64,000 bases of DNA from Populus alba. Lineage: Eukaryota; Streptophyta; Magnoliopsida; Malpighiales; Salicaceae. The position numbers and the translations under genes are program-made. The stretch is taken from positions 6,978,985 through 7,042,984 of the forward strand of contig NC_133292.1 in the NCBI RefSeq assembly GCF_005239225.2. The letters run 5' to 3'. The notes beneath the pieces are model-generated. The model had not been told where the DNA came from. It made no database searches and was given only the letters and a program-made list of their open reading frames with translations. This document shows, in pieces, positions 57,501 to 64,000 of the stretch. Numbering within the stretch: the first letter of the stretch is position 1; every line of letters begins with the position of its first letter.

Positions 57501-59390
57501 CATTTACATGCTGAAGTTTCTTAAAAATACTGGCACTGAGGGATGGGTGTCGCTAGGAGGAGTGGTCCTTTCAATTACAGGTACTTCTTTAACACTTCCT
57601 TATGGTTATAGTGCTTTACTTGAGGAATGGGCTAGATAGAGGTACTAAAACTAGATTCCTCTGGAATGCGTTTCAGGAGTGGAGACGATGTTTGCAGACT
57701 TGGGCCATTTTTCTTCATCGTCAATAAAGGTAACTTGGTTATGTACCAGGCATTCAAAACTAAATTTTCTTATATCATTCAACCTTGTCTCTATCCTAAT
57801 CTGAACACCTGAAATTTGTTTTCCAGGTTGCCTTCACTTGTGTAGTATATCCCTGCTTAATTCTTGCATATATGGGTGAGGCTGCATTCCTTTCCAAGCA
57901 CCATGAAGATATCCAGCGAAGCTTCTACAAAGCTATACCAGGCAAGAGCTAAACTAAGGTCCAAAGTTGAAGATTGCTATTGGTTCTTCTCTTGTGTTAA
58001 TGTAACTATGCTTTCTGCAGAATCTGTGTTTTGGCCAGTGTTCATAGTGGCAACTTTTGCAGCTGTGGTAGGAAGCCAGGCTGTAATATCAGCTACATTT
58101 TCCATGATAAGTCAGTGCTGTGCCCTGAATTGCTTCCCACGTGTGAAAATTGTTCATACTTCAAGCAAAATATATGGGCAGATATACATTCCAGAGGTCA
58201 ATTGGATGTTAATGTGCCTTTGTTTGGCTGTGACAATTGGATTGCGAGACACTAACATGATGGGCCATGCATATGGTATAAATATATCAGCCATAAAAAT
58301 AATTGACAATTATCATTTATCTTTATGCATTCATCTATGTTAAATAAAATTTGATCATTTTCCTTGGTTTTTAGGTCTGGCTGTCACTACTGTTATGTTC
58401 GTGACAACTTGCTTAATGGCACTGGTGATGATAATTGTGTGGAAGAAAAAAATAATTATTGCAGTTGCTTTCTTATTGTTTTTTGGATCGATTGAAGTGC
58501 TTTACATTTCAGCATCTGTTTACAAGGTGCCAGAAGGTGGGTGGATTCCACTTGTGCTGTCTTTGATCTTTATGGTTGTAATGTACATATGGAACTACGG
58601 AACAATGAAGAAACACCAATTTGATGTGGAGAACAAGGTTTCAATGAATAGGATAGTGTCTCTAGGACCTAGCCTGGGCATGGTCCGTGTTCCTGGAATA
58701 GGTTTGGTTTACTCCAACCTGGCTATTGGAGTCCCTGCTGTTTTTGGACACTTCGTAACAAACCTGCCTGCCTTCCATCAGGTGCTAGTTTTTGTCTGTG
58801 TCAAATCTGTTCAAGTTCCTCATGTCAGTGAAAATGAACGGCTGCTCATCAGTAGGGTCGGCCCGAAGGAGTACGGCATGTTTCGGTGCATTGTAAGGTA
58901 TGGTTACAAAGATCTGCAACAGGAAAACTATGATTTTGAGAACAGACTGGTATCCGCAATAGTTCAGTTTGTAGAAACAGAGGAAGAAAGTGCATCTAAA
59001 CTGACAAGCGAATCATTTGGGGAATTTGAAAATACAGCTTTCAAAGGCTTTGTTGCTTCAGAGCACCCCTATACAAACTCACGTCGCAAGGAGAAAATGG
59101 AGCAGTCTTCATGTGATATTCAAGCAGAAGTGGCTAAAACTGGCAGTGAACGTCTAGAAAATACTCAACTTAAACACGAATCGTTGCAAATACTGAAAGC
59201 TAAGGAGTCTGGTGTTGCTTACATTCTCGGGCATTCCCACGCGAAGGCAAAGAAATCATCCTCTATCATCAAGAAAATTGCAATCAATGTGGTGTATACT
59301 TTTCTGAGCAAGAATTCTAGAGAACCCGATATTGTTCTTAATGTGCCTCACACATCTTTGCTGGAGGTTGGCATGATTTATTATGTCTAA
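54595..59390 (+). CDS. KUP1: KUP/HAK/KT potassium transporter, KUP1 (POT1) type, 9 exons
   Basis: The spliced protein has 761 residues and closely follows Arabidopsis KUP1/POT1 (712 residues from memory), including the start [23 protein letters not shown] proteins carry K+, probably with H+, across the plasma membrane or tonoplast. The family motif [13 protein letters not shown] is at residues 34-46, followed by many hydrophobic segments (about 12 expected) and a long cytosolic C-terminal domain ending in YYV. Exons: 54595-54639, 55653-55896, 56418-56663, 57170-57220, 57320-57580, 57677-57729, 57827-57941, 58021-58275, 58375-59390. Phases agree at every junction. Intron 7 starts GC (CCAG then GCAAGA), a GC-AG intron. 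Intron 1 (1013 bp) carries a TRIM-like insertion. The C-terminal region is longer than in Arabidopsis KUP1. The gene looks intact. Confidence 0.95.
55179..55471 (+). mobile_element. TRIM-like element in KUP1 intron 1
   Basis: Two terminal direct repeats, about 55179-55256 and 55395-55471, share T(A/G)(T/C)TAGAGAATAATATAAATTA. Just after the first is TGATATCAAAGCC (55257-55269), a decayed form of the tRNA-Met primer site TGGTATCAGAGCC. The interior has ACCAAGCGATCACAAGTTTGAAT and a purine run before the second repeat. The size of about 290 bp without coding capacity matches terminal-repeat retrotransposons in miniature. Confidence 0.75.
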
Positions 59391-60899
59391 GTTCTACAGG
59401 AGGGACACTAGCGATTAGGAGATTCTACACCTAGAGGGGAAGAAAAGAAAGAAAGAAGACCACTGTTAATTACGGTGACAGATATCGAGTACAGTCCGGA
59501 TAGTGGCCTAGAGAATGGAGAGCTTTCTAGTCTTTTTTGAATCCAGGCTTTACAGGTTTGCATGGCACACCTTGCTTGTTCATATGGGTTTTATGTTTGG
59601 TGACTAAACACCATATAACACCATCACCAACAATTGCTAGAAAATGTATAGTCTTATTTCTTGAAATTGTTGGCTGTTCTAACATAACACATGCACATGA
59701 AAGTTAATGCCATTCTGAAACATTCGCCGATAAATGTTGCAACTGAACTTGATGAATTATTGCAACTCTTCGAGTATGGAGGATTTTCTTTGTCGTATCG
59801 CCTGTTGTCTGTTGATGCAGAAAGGATGATAGTGTGGTACGGATAGCAGAAAGGATAATGCAAACAGCAATTTCTTTGCCTAGCTCTCCATAATTTGAGT
59901 ACAGAACACATGCATGCATATTGAAAATTATAAACATTCAGTAATTTAGGGATTGCTGGAGGTAACAATCACCTAAAGTTTATTGCATGGTTCTAGCTCG
60001 CCAGGTGGGAGAAAAATTGAAAATAATAACATAAAAAAGAATTGTGAGTAAAAGTAAATAAAGGGGGTAAAAGATGAATTGAAATATTTCCCAAATTGGC
60101 CATGAGATATTGGGTCAAATCACTAAGATTTTATTGTTTAGCGACTAAATCTGGATATTCGAGCAATATAAGGGACTAAGAAAACCAATGAAGCTCACAA
60201 ACTTGAAAATGCAAAGTGCAAAAACTCTCTTACATAACAATTATTATTGATTTGAGTTTCTATAAATTAAAGAACTACTCGGTTCCAGAAAACCAACATG
60301 AAAGCTTGAAGAGGTAAGATGAATATATCGGCTCTTTGAGGGAGTGAAAATTGAGAAAAATAATTGAAATATAAAGAGTCCGTTAAAACAAACGGGGGCT
60401 GTGAACGATTTTGATGATATCGCTAGAAGATTTGCTTTGTTAATCACAAAGACTTCAACAGCTTAAGAACCTTAAGACAGGTTGACTTGGTATTGGATTC
60501 CTTCATGCTGTTTTTACCTTCTTGGTTTACACCTTCATTTAAATAACTATAGCAAGCCCCAACCAATAATAATAATAACAAAAAAAAAAAAAAGGGATCG
60601 TTCGCCCCTGCACATAAAAAGAATTATAAACCAACGTGAGCTGGCACTTTTGATTGCTAGCGTGTTTGTTCTCTCTAATGCTTTGGAGTGGTTTCGAGCC
60701 TGGCTCAGAACCACCTGATCTCTTTTCGTTTAATGTATTTTTTGGTTTGCGTTTTATTTTCAATTTTCGTTAAGACCTTTCGTTTTATTTCTTAGATTGT
60801 TAATTGTTCAAAAGGCCTGATAAACAGTACTATAAACCAAAAGGCCTATAAACCAATGATAAACAGTACTATAACCAAAAGGCCTGATCCAGCTCTCCT

Positions 60900-60976
60900 G
60901 GGCTGAACCCAGGTGAGCACAGCTCCTGCTCGTCTGGGACAGCCCAATCACTTGGGCATGTCCTCAGGTTCAGCCC
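60900..60976. other. Nested GC-rich hairpin
   Basis: Outer arms GGGCTGAACC (60900-60909) and GGTTCAGCCC (60967-60976) are perfectly complementary. Inside lies a second stem: GGACAGCCCAA (60937-60947) pairs with TTGGGCATGTCC (60952-60963) with one bulged A and a 4-base loop. The block is GC-rich in AT-rich surroundings. Function is unknown; it may be a fragment of a repeat. Confidence 0.6.
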
Positions 60977-61532
60977 GGCTGGGGGAAAAACGCAGATCCT
61001 TTTGTGCAGATTTTATTTTATTTTGCATATTTTTATTCATATTTTCTCATAGTCTTTCTTTTGTTGTATAGATATTTTTTATATTTTTCTATACACAATC
61101 TCATAAATTCTTTCTTTTTTTCCCCCACTCAATCCCATAAATTTTCTTGTCTTCACACAAACATTTTTATTAAACAACCATTCTCTAAACCAATAAAAAT
61201 TATTTATTATTTTTTCATAAAAATCTATTCACATGAAGGGCTACAAATAGTTATACCGTCCTACATTTAGTCTCTCTTCTTAAAAAAGATAAATGTAATT
61301 TATATAACAATTTTTTTTTTATATCTATAAAAACTTACCATATCCTAAGACCCATACCAAAAAAAAAAAACGCCATTCATTTTCTTCATTTTTCTAACCT
61401 GCTAAACCCAAACTAACTTAAGTATCAAATTTTTTGTTTTGTAAGTAACCCCAACCATAAAAATACAAGTCCAATCTATAACCAACAAAAAAAAACCTAG
61501 AGATTCATTGGAGTTTTCATCGAGGATATAAA

Positions 61533-61533
61533 T

Positions 61534-61583
<50 letters not shown>
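61533..61583. repeat. Compound (CA)n(TA)n microsatellite
   Basis: A CA dinucleotide run passes directly into a TA run of about 30 bases. It is a likely length-variable site. Confidence 0.9.
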
Positions 61584-61584
<1 letters not shown>

Positions 61585-63853
61585 GGTCTCATTATTAAGT
61601 ATTACTCTAAAAAGTGTGAGTTTTTTTTAGTATGCAAGACTCAATTGTTCATCGTTTCACATATTATTGTGGATGAGTTATGCAAAATTTCATGTTTTTT
61701 TAATTTCATTTTTAATTTTTTTTCTAGTAATTTAGTCCCAATTAAAGAACAATTGATTTTAATTTTTTAAAATACCCTGTGTATACAATGGTGGATACAA
61801 CCATAGAAGTTGAAATCCATGATAGGCCTTACAATGTAATCAAGAACCGTAACTACACAGGTTTAGTTGATGCTCTCCATAATGGACATGGAAAATGCTG
61901 GACAAACAAGGTCTCAATTCCTCACTGTGGGATTGATTAGTGAAATTGAGAACAGTAGATTCATTAACCTTCTTCTTCTTCTTCTTCTTCTTTAAGGATT
62001 ACCTGTATGGTTTTTAAGGCAAAAAAAAAACAAATAAAATTAGCGCAAGAATAGTTTTTAAGGGAAAAAAAATTGAGGGAGACTTGTGAATGTTTCTTTT
62101 TTGTTTTTGCCTAGCCACCCACCGATTTGGAGGGTGATATTTTACCTTCTCACACGTGAAGTAAAAAACTAAACAAACTACTATTTGCAAGGCAATCATG
62201 CTTACTTAAGCCAGCCATTAATGGAGGAGACTTTTTTTAGGAGAACAATGACTGAAAGCACCGATAATACAGTAGATAAATACAAGACACAGAACTTCCT
62301 TTGGTCTTCGGGCATCAATATTGTTCACAATTGAATTGCCCATCAAGATCTTGTGGTTCAAATCATGATATTATAAACAGGACGCAGTTTGCCCGCACCA
62401 TCCTTCAACGCTTCTCAAGTCATCAGCAAGTAATAGGGAATTCGATTTACGACCTAATGATGGCTATGGGGCCTCCTGAAAAAAAAAAAAAAAAAAAGCT
62501 GACTTGAAGAAAATCAAAGCAACCAAGCTCCTGCAGCTCCTGGTCGGACTACTTTTTCTCTTAACGTTGAGGCAGAAGTACATTATAGTGATTGCGCTTA
62601 GATGTTCCTTTCTAGTACTGTAGAATTGATTCTTACAAAGTTTTTTATCAGGATCCCTCATAAACCCGGTACATCGTCTCCGGTCTCCACCAAAATGGTG
62701 ATATTCTAACATTCTCTATCTCCTCAACTACCACAGGAAATAAAACTTCACCATCAGAGATATTCTTTACTTATAACTCGTATAATCGCTAATTTAACCT
62801 TTTCAACATTTTACAATCAACGCCTCTGAGAGGGCAAGCTACTCCAGGAATAAAACCTGTAGACATACTGTATCATGACATAGAACCAGGGCCTACGAAA
62901 GGGCAGGCTACTTCAAGAACAAAACCTGAAGCATAGCTGCCATCCATTTTCCTTTAAAAGTAAGGGAAAAACGAAAAAACAAAGTAAAAGACGAAAAACT
63001 TATTCTGGTAGGCTGTATTTATCATTGCCTTTTCTTTTCTTTAATGAACTACTGTCGGCATCTTTACTGTGCTTCATTTCCCAGCTCTTTTTTACTTTCC
63101 ACGTTGCTTAACAAGCAAAGAATAGCAAACGCAATGCAGTGCGATCAAGACCTCTAGAAAAGTTCATGGAGATCAACACGAGAAGAATTCAGAATTGAAA
63201 CCTGGTTTGACCTGATAGTTCCACCATCCCACTCCGGGGCTTACACATGTAAAAAGAAGAGTAGAAAAGGAAGTTCACACATGGGCAGTTGGGAGTTTGC
63301 AATCAGTCATATCTCAATTGCTGCCTCGTGCTCTGCCTCACAGCACAACGTGCAAGATATGCAAGTGATGTTATAACTTGGATTGATGAAGCCTAACAGC
63401 TTATGCCACAGCAAGAAAATGGAATTCTACCAGGATGTCAAGGGTAAATGAACTTCATATACAATCAATAATGCGAAATAAAATAGAGGAAAGAGTTAAA
63501 TTTGACCTGAGAATTTAATGTTGCACCTAACATAACTTCCTAGGGACAAGTATAAAGGATGCCAGCAAATCAAAGAAAACTCCTCACCTACACTGCAAAT
63601 TGCAAAAGAGGGAAGTATGACAAGTCACAATTTCTGGTTCACAAAAGGTCAGAAATACCCTGCCCAGGATACCATGTTCGGCATGCCTGGAGTGCCATTT
63701 CTAAGCATGCTAAGGGGTATTCTATTGAGCATCACTCTTCAGGCTTAGGTGAGAATACCTTGCTTCCAAAGTAAGATCATTAAATAAAAGGGGAAGGATC
63801 TAGCTATTGAATGCGACTCCAACCTTCTTCTGTTATTATTTTGATGAAAGCAG

Positions 63854-64000
63854 AACGAGAGAGTAAAATGCGGAAAGAAGAGGATGAATCATTGATCATC
63901 TACCTCAAGAAAGAAGTCGAAGCTGCTCTGCTAAGGACTGATTCTCTGGAGAAAGAAAATCGGGAATTACAACAGGAAGTAGTTCGTCTAAAAGCACAGA
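63854..64000 (+). CDS. Partial exon of a coiled-coil protein, cut by the window end
   Basis: After an AG acceptor at 63852-63853, a frame with G carried over from an unseen upstream exon stays open to the window end. It encodes a highly charged heptad-like stretch including KMRKEEDESLIIYLKKEVEA and DSLEKENRELQQEVVRLKAQ. The pattern fits a long coiled coil. It reminds me of the stalk of plant kinesins, but this is weak. Upstream exons were not found with confidence in this window. Confidence 0.45.

Larger units (their letters stand above)
59391..63853. other. Intergenic or intronic DNA after KUP1
   Basis: The first few hundred bases are the probable KUP1 3' UTR. No gene is recognised before the exon at 63854. 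Features seen are a poly-A run near 60583, a short duplication at 60815-60885, a GC-rich hairpin at 60900-60976, a (CA)n(TA)n microsatellite at 61533-61583 and a (TTC)n run at 61970-61993. The part after about 62200 is less AT-rich and might be introns or a leader of the partial gene at the window's edge. Confidence 0.55.

Noticed and set aside
62464..62712. 82-codon minus-strand open frame
   Set aside because: It runs into a poly-T-encoded Phe run and shows no recognised motif.

Overview
This window is nuclear DNA from a flowering plant, almost certainly a eudicot and most likely Populus or another Salicaceae tree. The species call is inference from gene content, the TRIM-type repeats and general sequence character; I could not run a search. 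Coding sequence is intron-rich and sits in AT-rich intergenic DNA full of transposon debris.

Layout: 1-6400 is AT-rich DNA with short repeats and no supported gene. At 6484-7974 there is an intronless MAPKKK gene of the Arabidopsis MAPKKK13/14 type. At 10675-21638 lies an 11.0 kb LTR retrotransposon with 2.2 kb LTRs and a perfect 5-bp target duplication (CATAT). It reads on the minus strand, has no gag-pol, and carries a remarkable cluster of tandem repeats just inside its 3' LTR (low-coordinate side). It looks like a non-autonomous Tat/Ogre-type Gypsy element. About 100 bp further on is a 4.7 kb Copia element (21741-26458, target duplication GTAAA), nearly intact but with an in-frame stop in integrase and a changed protease catalytic residue.

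At 30473-41272 is a complete 30-exon clathrin heavy chain gene (1702 residues). At 45974-48354 is a 4-exon RanBP1 gene (218 residues), and at 54595-59390 a 9-exon KUP1-type potassium transporter gene (761 residues) with a leader uORF whose stop overlaps the KUP1 start. The window ends inside an exon encoding a coiled coil (63854 onward). All four recognised genes are on the plus strand.

The genes do not form one pathway: MAPK signalling, vesicle coat, Ran GTPase cycle and K+ transport. However, MAPKKK14, RanBP1 and KUP1 are near neighbours in the same order in Arabidopsis (At2g30040, At2g30060, At2g30070, from memory), so the window preserves an ancient gene block into which the clathrin gene and the transposons have been placed.

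The most notable items are the nested minisatellites in the non-autonomous LTR element, the indel-only divergence of its LTRs, two GC-AG introns, a possible 27-nt in-frame microexon in the clathrin gene, the KUP1 overlapping uORF, a TRIM-like element in KUP1 intron 1, and a GC-rich nested hairpin near 60.9 kb.
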